Part shown: positions 16,464-25,200 of the stretch, one piece after another | Layout of the letters: each line of letters starts with the position of its first letter | How positions within the stretch are numbered: the first letter of the stretch is position 1 | DNA from: CAYPNF01 sp964411985 | GTDB taxonomy: Bacteria; Verrucomicrobiota; Verrucomicrobiia; Limisphaerales; J093 | Direction of reading: 5' to 3' | NCBI GenBank assembly: GCA_964411985.1 | Contig: CAYPNF010000038.1 | Location: forward strand, 1 to 64,000 | Length of the DNA stretch: 64,000 bases | Notes under the pieces: model-generated | Databases searched by the model: none | What the model was told of the DNA's origin: nothing | Seen by the model: the letters and a program-made list of their open reading frames with translations, nothing else | Made by a program: the position numbers and the translations under genes

Positions 16464-18538
16464 CTCAGTGGAAGCTGAAAAGCGACTGGCTAAGCAGGTG
16501 CAGGGTTTTCAAAAGCCCCGCGCTCTGCGCCAGCTTTCGGAGTGCGGTGCGAATGGAAGGTAGGGACATCGCGCTGCGATGTCCGGGGGTGCGGACGGCC
16601 CGGCGGCCCGTCCCTACCAAGACCTGGCGGAGCTTTTGGAGTGCGGTGGGGAGCGCAGCGAAGTGCCGCTTTTGGAACCCTTGGGAAAGGCCCGAGGGTG
16701 TTGGGGGGAAAGCGGCACCTGGGGGCTCACGCACCCTCGGGCAGGGGTGTGCGGTGGGAATGGAAGGTAGGGACATCGCGCGGCGATGTCCGTGGGTGCG
16801 GACGGCCCGGCGGTCCGTCCCTACCAAGACCTGGCGGAGCTTTTGGTGTGCGGTGGGGAGCGCAGCGAAGTGCCGCTTTTGGCACCCTTGGGAAGGGACG
16901 GAGGGTGTTGAGGGGAAAGCGGCACCTGAGGGCGCCGCAGTCCAAGACCTGGCGGTTTGCCATCGCTCTTCCCCTAATAAGGCCATCGCGAACGCTCGTC
17001 TCAACGGATGGGTTGACCTAGCTCTGCTCTGGGGGATCCTCGCGATAGCCACCGCGATCTTTCCTACCCAAGCCCAGGTCGACCCCAAAACCACCCCGGA
17101 GTATCAGCGCGGCCAAGAGCAGTCTCACGTGCTCTGCATCTCCTGCCACGTCTATCCCGAGCCTGACCTTCATGATGTGGTCACCTGGCGAAAACAGGTA
17201 TACCCCCTCATGTACAAGAATGCGCGAATCGCTGGAATCGATGTGAATGGCTCCAGTGCCGACAAAGCGGCTCTCGAACAGTGGCGGCTGATCTGGGATT
17301 ACTACTACCTGGCCGCGCCGACGAACGCCCTTCCTCAAGGCCCCAGGGCTCGCATCCAGCGCGAGTTGAAGGGGTTTACCGTGGAAGATCCCAAGTACCG
17401 CCGTGGCCTGGGCTACGCCACGATGCTGCGCATCGACCCCGCCACTCGCCAGATCTACGTGGGCAATGCTCTCACCCGGAGCCTGGATGTGTTGGACCAG
17501 AACGGCAAGGGCTTGGCCAGCCTCAAGCTCGATAGCACTCTCACGCACCTGTTGCGTGAACCGAATGGAGATTGGTTGGGCACCCAGATCGGGATGGTGG
17601 TTCCTGATGACCGGCCCTTGGGACGCCTGACTCGGCTGACTCGGACCGGTCTTCCATTCCAAGTTGGCACGGATGTCCTCACCAACCTGGTGCGGCCGAT
17701 CGAATCCGCGGTGGGGGATCTGACCGGCGACGGACGTCCCGACCTCGTGGTGTGCAGCTACGGCAACCTGACGGGTGTTTCCGGAAAGCTGGCCTGGTAC
17801 AAGAACCACGGGGATGGGCATTACGAAGAGCACATTCTGCTGGATCGCCCCGGCGCAACCCGATGCCAGCTCTTTGACTACAATCATGACGGCCGTCTTG
17901 ACATCATCGCCCTTATGGCACAGGCCCGCGAGGGTGTTTCTTTGTTTCGCAACGATGGCGGTGGCGAGTTCACTGAGATTCACCTGCTCACTCAGCCTCC
18001 AGCCTGGGGGTTTGTCAGCCTGCAGGTGACCGACTTCAACGGTGATGGTCACCCGGACCTGCTGCTCGGTAATGGGGATCTTGGCGATTTTGAGTGTCCT
18101 CCCAAGCGTTATCACGGAATTCGTATCTACTTGAACGATGGTCACTGGAAATTCCGCGAGGCTTTCTTCTATCCGCAGAATGGGACTTACCAGGCGATCG
18201 CAGCCGATTTTGACAATGACAGCGATCTGGATATTGCGGCCATTTCCTTTTTCCCGGACTATGCCCGTTCGCCGGAGGAGAGTTTTGTCTACCTGGCGAA
18301 CCAAGGGAACCTTGAGTTCTCCGCGTGGACCTTTCCTGAGTGTGAACGGGGAAGGTGGATCACCATGGATGTCGGGGATCTGGACGGGGACCAAGACCCA
18401 GACATCGTATTAGGAGCCGCCTACAAAGTGCCTTTCCGTACGACGGACGAACTGCAGGAACGATGGAAGAGGGAAGGTCCTTCTCTCCTGATTCTGCGGA
18501 ACCAGCACCGATCTCCTGCCGCTGCACCGGCGAAGTAA
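16460..18538 (+). CDS. FG-GAP repeat protein with CxxCH motif, N-terminus invaded by repeats
   Basis: The clearly protein-like part begins near 16980: a hydrophobic export segment (LALLWGILAIATAIFP, ending near TQAQV), then CISCH from 17135, a c-type haem attachment motif, followed by FG-GAP/VCBS propeller repeats (DLTGDGRPDLVVCSYGN, DYNHDGRLDIIALMAQ, DFNGDGHPDLLLGNGD, DFDNDSDLDIAAISFF, DLDGDQDPDIVLGAAY). It lacks the ASPIC/UnbV domain of its neighbours. The ATG at 16460 overlaps the preceding stop as ATGA, the normal coupling in this operon, but from about 16540 to 16955 the frame runs through four palindromic repeats. The real start may be 16460 (about 170 extra residues before the export segment), an internal codon such as GTG at 16853, or a non-standard codon. 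The next gene starts 4 bases after its stop. Function unknown; periplasmic or surface location inferred. Confidence 0.75.
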   Translation: MTQWKLKSDWLSRCRVFKSPALCASFRSAVRMEGRDIALRCPGVRTARRPVPTKTWRSFWSAVGSAAKCRFWNPWERPEGVGGKAAPGGSRTLGQGCAVGMEGRDIARRCPWVRTARRSVPTKTWRSFWCAVGSAAKCRFWHPWEGTEGVEGKAAPEGAAVQDLAVCHRSSPNKAIANARLNGWVDLALLWGILAIATAIFPTQAQVDPKTTPEYQRGQEQSHVLCISCHVYPEPDLHDVVTWRKQVYPLMYKNARIAGIDVNGSSADKAALEQWRLIWDYYYLAAPTNALPQGPRARIQRELKGFTVEDPKYRRGLGYATMLRIDPATRQIYVGNALTRSLDVLDQNGKGLASLKLDSTLTHLLREPNGDWLGTQIGMVVPDDRPLGRLTRLTRTGLPFQVGTDVLTNLVRPIESAVGDLTGDGRPDLVVCSYGNLTGVSGKLAWYKNHGDGHYEEHILLDRPGATRCQLFDYNHDGRLDIIALMAQAREGVSLFRNDGGGEFTEIHLLTQPPAWGFVSLQVTDFNGDGHPDLLLGNGDLGDFECPPKRYHGIRIYLNDGHWKFREAFFYPQNGTYQAIAADFDNDSDLDIAAISFFPDYARSPEESFVYLANQGNLEFSAWTFPECERGRWITMDVGDLDGDQDPDIVLGAAYKVPFRTTDELQERWKREGPSLLILRNQHRSPAAAPAK
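16559..16630 (+). repeat. Composite palindromic repeat, family B copy
   Basis: A 60-bp unit with outer arms GGTAGGGAC and GTCCCTACC, inner hairpins GACATCGC/GCGATGTC and GGACGG/CCGTCC, and flank AAGACCTGGCGG at 16619-16630. It is preceded by GTGCGGTGCGAATGGAA, which resembles the left arm of family A. It differs from the 5506 copy by one base, near the second hairpin loop. Confidence 0.88.
16638..16720 (+). repeat. Partial family A repeat lacking its right arm
   Basis: The left arm GGAGTGCGG and the GAGCGCAGCGAAGTGCCGC segment are present, but after GCGGCACCTGGGGGC the sequence diverges (CTCACGCACCCTCGGG) and the right arm CCGCACTCC is absent. A GTGCGGTGGGAATGGAA leader to the next family B unit follows. 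Confidence 0.8.
16766..16837 (+). repeat. Composite palindromic repeat, family B copy
   Basis: A 60-bp unit at 16766-16825 with intact outer arms and both inner hairpins, then AAGACCTGGCGG to 16837. Compared with the 5506 copy, the changes lie in unpaired positions (first hairpin loop GCG for GCT, and the linker), so the paired arms are conserved. Confidence 0.88.
16845..16955 (+). repeat. Composite palindromic repeat, family A copy
   Basis: Left arm GGTGTGCGG and right arm CCGCAGTCC (ending 16943) with two mismatches in the outer stem, the internal GCGGC/GCCGC hairpin around ACCTGAGGGC, and flank AAGACCTGGCGG at 16944-16955. With the preceding three units it forms a B-A-B-A array in one orientation. 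Confidence 0.85.
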
Positions 18539-18542
18539 CTCT

Positions 18543-21500
18543 ATGCCCTTGGTCCATCCTTCCCACAGAGATCATCGAAAGGCCTGGGTCTGGGGATTCC
18601 TGGCTTGGATGGTAGCGCTCCCCATGATTGGGCTTTCGGCGGATGTTCGTCCTTCGGGTGACGCTGTCTTTTCCTCCAAGGTCCTCCAAGTGGAGCAGGG
18701 AGGCCGCACCGGCTTTACGCTTCTCCCTCCTGAGCGAACGGGTGTCGACTTCACCAATACCCTCTCAGAAGCGCACGCGGCGGAAAACCAGATCCGATTA
18801 AACGGGTCGGGCGTTGCTTTGGGGGATGTGGATGGCGATGGGGTGTGCGACATTTTTGTCTGTTCGCTAGAAGGGCAACTGGGTCTTTACCGAAACCTGG
18901 GATCCCTTCGCTTCACGAACGTCACTTCCGCCGCGGGTTTGGATCTTCCCGGCAATTACTCTACCGGCGCGGTCTTCACGGACGTCGAGGGAGATGGAGA
19001 CCAGGATCTCCTGGTTCACGGCATCGGTTCCGGAACGCGTCTCTTCCTGAATGACGGAAAGGGGCATTTCACAGAGGCTGCTGATCCAGGACTGGTCCGC
19101 CGTTACGGCGCGATGTCGAGCGCCCTGGCGGATGTGGACGGGGACGGTTTCCTGGACCTTTACGTTGCGAACTACCGCACCAACACCGTTCGCTCCACGG
19201 GATACAACCTGCTCAATGTCGGAGGGCGCCGGATGCTCCCTCCGGAAGAACGTGGCCATCTCGAAATGACCCCCCAAGGCCGGGTGCTGGAACATGGCGA
19301 TCCGCATCAACTCTATCGAAACGATGGCCACGGACGGTTTCAGCTCGTCCGCTGGGACGACGGCACTTTTCTGGACGAGGACGGTCGCCCGTTGAAAGAA
19401 GCCCCGCGGGATTGGGGACTGAGCTGCGCCTTCCGCGATTTGAACGGGGATGGCGCGCCGGATCTCTATGTCTGCAACGACTTTCATTCCCCTGACCGGG
19501 TTTGGATGAACGACGGGCGAGGCCGGTTTCGCGCGCTGCCGAGGCTAGCCCTCCGGCATACCGCCACGTTTTCCATGTCCGTGGACTTTGCTGACCTGGA
19601 TCGTGACGGGCGGGATGAGATTCTGGTTTCGGACATGACGAGTCGGGAACGGGGGCGCCGTCTCATGCAGATCGCAGGCATGGATGCCTACTCGATGGCG
19701 CTTGGTTTTTCCGAAGATCGGCCGCAGCTGGATCGCACGGTCCTGCAATGGAACCGGGGGGATGGCACTTATGCGGATGTGGCCTGCTATGCGGGTCTCG
19801 AGAACTCGGAGTGGAACTGGTCGGTCGTTTTTCTGGATGTTGATCTTGATGGATACGAAGACCTCTTGGCGGCCACCGGGCACATGTTCGACACCCAGGA
19901 TCTCGACGCCCAGGCCCGCATTCAGGCGGCTGGTCCGTACACACGTGCCACCATTTCGAAGAAGCTTCTCATGCTGCCTCCGCTGGCCCAGGCCAAACTC
20001 GCTTTCCGGAACCGGGGCGATCTCACCTTTGCCGAAACGAGTGAAGCATGGGGTTTCAACCTGGTTGGCGTATCGCAGGGGATGGCTTTGGCGGACCTGG
20101 ATGGAGACGGGGATTCGGATGTGGTGGTGAACAACCTCAACGCTCCTCTCGGCATTCATCGCAATGATTCTCCCGCACCCCGGCTGGCCGTTCGGCTCAG
20201 GGGTCTTCCTCCCAATACTGCTGGCATCGGTGCCCGGATCGTGGTGCGGGGAGGTCCGGTGGTGCAGAGCCAGGAAATGATGTGTGGCGGGCGCTACCTG
20301 TCCAGCGATGATTCTAGCCGTGTGTTCGCCGCGGGATCGATGGACCGCCGACTGGAAGTGGAGGTGGTTTGGAGAAGTGGACGGCGGAGTGTCGTCAAGG
20401 AAATGCCGGCCAATCATCTTTGCGAAATCACTGAGCCTCCCACTTTGGGAGCATCGGTGGCACGGCCTTCGGTACCGCAAGTCCCTGACGGCCCCTTCTT
20501 TGAGGACCGAAGTGCGCTGCTTGGGCACCAGCATCATGAGGATCGGTTCGACGACTTTGCCCGCGAACCGCTGCTCCCACGGCGTCTGAGCCAGTTGGGG
20601 CCGGGTATTGCCTGGTTTGATTTAGATGGGGACGGGTGGGAGGATTTGATTGTGGGCTCTGGCAAGGGAGGGGCATGCGGCGTGTTTCGCAACGATCGGC
20701 AGGGTGCCTTCCAACGGTGGGATGATGTTGCCTGGCGCGAGGCTGCTGGTCGGGACCAGACCGCCATTCTGGGTTATGTGTCTCCTACGGGCCAGCGGGG
20801 CATTCTGGTGGGGCAGTCCAACTTTGAGGACGGAGCCGGGAGCGGGGGCGCGGTCAGGCGGTTCTGGTCAGGGCAGGGGGAAGTCGTCGATGTGATTGGT
20901 GCCAGTGGATCCAGCGTGGGCCCGATGGCCATGGCGGACTACGATGGCGATGCCCGATTGGATCTCTTTGTCGGTGGTCGAGTGGTTCCAGGGCGGTACC
21001 CGGAGCCTGCCGAGTCCCAACTGTGGAGGCAGCGGGAGGCGGGCTGGGAGTTGGATGGCCCGAACACGGCCGCACTCAAACAAGTGGGGCTGGTGAGCGG
21101 CGCGGTCTGGAGCGACCTGGACGGCGACGGATGGCCCGAGTTGGTGCTGGCATGCGAGTGGGGTCCAGTCCGAGTCTTCCACAACGGCCACGGCAAGTTG
21201 GGGGAGATCACCTCGGACCTTGGGCTCTCCGGCATGCTGGGTTGGTGGAATGGAGTGACGGCGGGGGACTTTGATGGCGACGGCAGCCTGGATCTGCTGG
21301 TCACCAACTGGGGGCTCAATACGGTCTGCCGTGCCAGCGAGGCCGCTCCCTATCGGCTCTACTACGGCTCGCTGGAGAACAGCCAGGCCATGGTGCTTGT
21401 CGAGGCTTCGCATGATTCGGCGTTCAAAACTGATTTCCCAGAACGCGACTTGGACGCTCTATCCGTCGGCCTGCCGTCGCTCCGTGAGAAGTTGCCTGGG

Positions 21501-22238
21501 TATGCTGCTTTTGGGAGGGCCTCAGTGGCGGAGTTGCTCGGCTCGGCCTTTCATCGCTTTCGTCGACTCGAGGTGAACACCCTGGCCTCGATGCTCCTCT
21601 TGAACCGCACCAACCGCTTCGTGGCGGTTCCCTTGCCGCAGGAAGCCCAGTTTGCCACCGCCTTGGGGGTTGGAGTGGCGGATCTGGATGGCGACGGTAA
21701 AGAAGACGCTTTCTTGAGTCAGAACTTCTTCGCCACTCACAGCAAAATGCCAAGGTGTGATGCGGGGCGTGGCCTCTGGCTGCACGGGGATGGAAAGGGT
21801 GGATTTCACGCCATGCCAGGGCAGGAGAGCGGGGTGATGGTCTATGGCGAACAGCGCGGAGCTGCGCTAGGCGATTTTGACGCGGATGGTCGGGTGGATC
21901 TGGCGGTGACACAGAATGCGAGTGCCACTCGCCTATTCCGGAATCTGAAAGGACGTCCCGGTCTGCGCGTGCGCTTGGAAGGGCCGCCCGGAAACCCGTT
22001 GGGCATCGGCGCCGTTCTTAGGCTCAAGGAGGGCACGCGCTTGGGGTATGCTCGCGAGATCCACGCAGGGAGTGGGTATTGGTCTTTTGACAGCCCAGTC
22101 CAGGTGCTCGGCAGCTCCGGGACTCCTGATGGGCTCGAAGTCCACTGGCCGGGAGGAAAGCGCACGGCTTATGATTTGCCGGCAGAGGCCAAGGAAGTGG
22201 TGGTGAATTGGCAAGGGGAATTGAGGAGGCAACGATGA
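18543..22238 (+). CDS. Exported double FG-GAP/ASPIC-UnbV (CRTAC1-like) protein, paralogue 2
   Basis: A 1231-residue protein starting 4 bases after the previous stop. Signal peptide in residues 1-35 (WGFLAWMVALPMIGLSA). It has the same double architecture as the 12600 protein: a propeller with calcium-loop motifs (DVDGDGVCDIFVCS, DVDGDGFLDLYVANYR, DLNGDGAPDLYVCNDF), ASPIC/UnbV near 544-630 (RLAVRLRGLPPNTAGIGARI), a second propeller (DLDGDGWEDLIVGSGK, DYDGDARLDLFVGGRV, DLDGDGKEDAFLSQNFF), and a second ASPIC/UnbV near 1140-1225. Strongly conserved blocks shared by all three paralogues, such as QPLLxRxxSQxGPGxAW and VYGEQRGAALGDF, argue for tandem duplication. The stop overlaps the start of the next gene (ATGA). 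Role unknown; extracellular or periplasmic calcium-dependent binding is inferred. Confidence 0.9.
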   Translation: MPLVHPSHRDHRKAWVWGFLAWMVALPMIGLSADVRPSGDAVFSSKVLQVEQGGRTGFTLLPPERTGVDFTNTLSEAHAAENQIRLNGSGVALGDVDGDGVCDIFVCSLEGQLGLYRNLGSLRFTNVTSAAGLDLPGNYSTGAVFTDVEGDGDQDLLVHGIGSGTRLFLNDGKGHFTEAADPGLVRRYGAMSSALADVDGDGFLDLYVANYRTNTVRSTGYNLLNVGGRRMLPPEERGHLEMTPQGRVLEHGDPHQLYRNDGHGRFQLVRWDDGTFLDEDGRPLKEAPRDWGLSCAFRDLNGDGAPDLYVCNDFHSPDRVWMNDGRGRFRALPRLALRHTATFSMSVDFADLDRDGRDEILVSDMTSRERGRRLMQIAGMDAYSMALGFSEDRPQLDRTVLQWNRGDGTYADVACYAGLENSEWNWSVVFLDVDLDGYEDLLAATGHMFDTQDLDAQARIQAAGPYTRATISKKLLMLPPLAQAKLAFRNRGDLTFAETSEAWGFNLVGVSQGMALADLDGDGDSDVVVNNLNAPLGIHRNDSPAPRLAVRLRGLPPNTAGIGARIVVRGGPVVQSQEMMCGGRYLSSDDSSRVFAAGSMDRRLEVEVVWRSGRRSVVKEMPANHLCEITEPPTLGASVARPSVPQVPDGPFFEDRSALLGHQHHEDRFDDFAREPLLPRRLSQLGPGIAWFDLDGDGWEDLIVGSGKGGACGVFRNDRQGAFQRWDDVAWREAAGRDQTAILGYVSPTGQRGILVGQSNFEDGAGSGGAVRRFWSGQGEVVDVIGASGSSVGPMAMADYDGDARLDLFVGGRVVPGRYPEPAESQLWRQREAGWELDGPNTAALKQVGLVSGAVWSDLDGDGWPELVLACEWGPVRVFHNGHGKLGEITSDLGLSGMLGWWNGVTAGDFDGDGSLDLLVTNWGLNTVCRASEAAPYRLYYGSLENSQAMVLVEASHDSAFKTDFPERDLDALSVGLPSLREKLPGYAAFGRASVAELLGSAFHRFRRLEVNTLASMLLLNRTNRFVAVPLPQEAQFATALGVGVADLDGDGKEDAFLSQNFFATHSKMPRCDAGRGLWLHGDGKGGFHAMPGQESGVMVYGEQRGAALGDFDADGRVDLAVTQNASATRLFRNLKGRPGLRVRLEGPPGNPLGIGAVLRLKEGTRLGYAREIHAGSGYWSFDSPVQVLGSSGTPDGLEVHWPGGKRTAYDLPAEAKEVVVNWQGELRRQR

Positions 22239-25200
22239 GCGTGTGCACTTCCGGGCGAACTTCTGAGACTGTCCTTACCCGCGCCCCGTTAGAGAGCCTC
22301 CGGATTGCTGGAATCCACGCCTGCTGGATGCTGCTGCTGTGGATTTGCCTTTCTTCGTCCGGTGGTGCCCAGGAATGGGAACAAGGCGCGGGCTTTCGTC
22401 GCCGTAAGCTGGACGTCCTCCCTTCAGGCAAGACTGGCTTCACACTCCTGCCCGCAGAGACGGCCGGGATTCATTTTCGGAATTCGCTTCCCCGGGAGGC
22501 CGCGGCCGCCAACAACAATCTCATGAATGGTTCGGGAGTGGCTGCCGCCGATTTCGATGGCGACGGATGGTGCGATCTCTACTTCTGTTCCATTCAGGGT
22601 ACCAATGCCCTCTACCGCAACCTGGGCGGCTGGCGCTTTGAGGACGTGACTTCCAAGGCAGGTGTCGGACTGGCAGGGCTCCATTCCACCGGCGTGCTGT
22701 TTGCCGATGTGAACAACGACGGTCGCCCAGACCTGCTGGTGGCCACGCTGGGAACTGGAGTGCATTGCTTTCGCAACGAAGGTGAAGGGCGGTTTACTCA
22801 AGTTACCTCGGAAACCGGTCTGACCTCCTCGACGGGCAGTACCAGCATGGCCATGGCCGATGTCGATGGCGACGGGGATCTCGATCTCTACGTGGCCAAC
22901 TACGGCGAGCTCTCCATCTTGAGGTCCGGCGGCCGCGCGGAAATGAAACAGGTCAACGGCCAGTGGGTGGTGCAGGGCCCGCACGCCAAACGATTAAGGT
23001 TTGTGGAAGGCCGTATGGAGGAGGTGGGCGAGCCCGACGTTCTCTATTTGAACGACGGTCGAGGAAGGTTCACTCCGATTCCTTGGAATTCCGACCGGTT
23101 TCTCGATGAAGACGGAAAACCCAAAGCGGAACCATGGGATTTCGGGCTGAGCGTGCAAATGCGGGACCTCAACGGGGATGGAGCTCCCGATATCTACGTC
23201 TGTAACGACTTTCAGACGGTCGACCGGATTTGGATCAACGACGGCACTGGCCGGTTCCGCGCGCTTCCCAGGCTGGCGGTGCGGAAGCAGAGTTTCTCCT
23301 CCATGGGGGTGGACTTCGCGGATCTCGACCGTGACGGGTACTTTGATTTTCTCACCACCGAGATGATGAGCCGAGAACACCGCTTGCGCATGCGGCAGGT
23401 GGTGGGGATGCATCCGTTGGTTCCTATGCCAGGGCGGATCGAGAATCGACCGGAGGTGGCGCGAAACACTCTGTTTCATAATCGTGGTGATGATACCTAC
23501 GAGGAGATTGCGAATTTTGCCGGGGTGGCTGCGGCAGACTGGGCCTGGCAGCCCGTCTTTCTGGACGTTGACCTCGACGGCTACGAAGACCTGCTGATCG
23601 GAAACGGCATTATGTACGACGTTCAGGACCGGGACGTCCTCGCCCGGGTACAGTCTTTTGGCAAGCAGACCCCAGAGCAGGCACGGACGAACCTATGGCT
23701 CTATCCGGAATTCCCCTCGCCAAACCTTGCTTTTCGCAACCGGCACGACCTGACTTTCGAAGAGGTAAGCCGCGCGTGGGGCTTCGATTCCACCCGTACC
23801 TCGCAAGGTTTCGGTTTGGCCGATTTGGATCACGATGGAGATCTGGACGTGGTGATTAATGGCATCAACGGCGAGCCATCCTTGTACCGGTTTGATACGG
23901 ATGCTCCACGCCTGGCGGTCAGGTTGCACGGCCAGCCATCCAACCGCCAGGGCGTTGGGGCCCTGGTTACCGTAACTGGTGCAACACCTCCAGCCCAAAA
24001 GCAGGAGATGCTTTGCGGTGGCCGCTTTCTTTCCCAGAGCGATGCGCAACTCATGTTCGCAGCAGGTTCACTGGAAGCCCGGTTCGAGATTGAGGTCCGC
24101 TGGCGGAGCGGCAAGCGCAGTGTGGTTCACCAAGCCGAGCCGAATTTCCTCTACGAAATCGAAGAGTCCGCCCAGGATCATGCCCTGGTGGAGAAGCCTG
24201 CCTCGGGCAAGCCCCAGCCTTGGTTTCAGGACGTGAGCGATCGGTTACAGCACACTCATCACGAGTCCTTGTTCAACGATTTTCAGCGTCAGCCGCTGCT
24301 GACCAGGCTCATGAGCCAGGCCGGTCCAGGGGTGGCCTGGCTCGACCTCGACGCGGACGGTCATGAGGAGCTGGTGGTGGGAACGGGTCGGGGGGGAGCT
24401 CCTGCAATCTATCGCGGGACCGGAAAGGGTGGTTTTCAATTGGCTAACTCCACGAATATGCCGCCAGCGCCAGATGATACGGGCGGCATGGCGGCCTGGT
24501 GTGACGCCAGCGGAGAGCCGAGCCTCCTCATGGCACTCTGCAACTATGAGTCGGGCATCACCAATGGTCCCGCGGTAATCCGCTGGAAACTGGCCCAGGG
24601 AACGCCCCCATCCGCCATGCCTCTGGCCGGGGTTGGAGCGCGTGGCGTCAGCCCGGGTCCCTTGGCAGTGGCTGACTATGACGGGGATGGAGATTTGGAC
24701 CTTTTCATGGGAGGGCGAGTGGTTCCCGGGGCCTATCCACGCGCCGCCGATTCGTTCGTCTATCGTCAGGCGGACGGAAGACTCGTTCCTGATGATGCGA
24801 ACAACCTGCTGCTGAAACAAGTGGGCCTGGTGTCGGGCGCGGTCTGGAGTGACCTGGACAACGATGGTTTTCCTGAGTTGATTCTTGCGTGCGAATGGGG
24901 AGCGATCCGGATCTTCCGGAATGACCACGGCCGTTTGGAAAAGTGGGATCCAGTTTTGTCATGGGGCAATGGTCCTTCCGAGCGGCAGGGAGTGAGCAAT
25001 CTCAGCCAACTCACCGGGTGGTGGAACAGTGTTACGGTGGGAGATTTTGACGGGGATGGCAGGCTCGACCTAGTCGCAGGGAATTGGGGGTTGAACGACG
25101 CTTACCAGGCGAGTGCGGAAGGGCCTTTACGCCTCTATTATGGAGAACTTGGCGGGCAAGGCCTGGTGGACTTATTGGAAGCCTACTACCCAGCGGAACT

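Noticed and set aside
16540..16955. Possible CRISPR array
   Set aside because: Units are of two kinds and different lengths, with no uniform direct repeat separated by unique spacers, and no cas gene is present.
16465..17094. Minus-strand open frame of 209 codons across the repeat array
   Set aside because: The A and B repeats happen to lack stop codons in several frames on both strands; the product is only repeat-encoded text.
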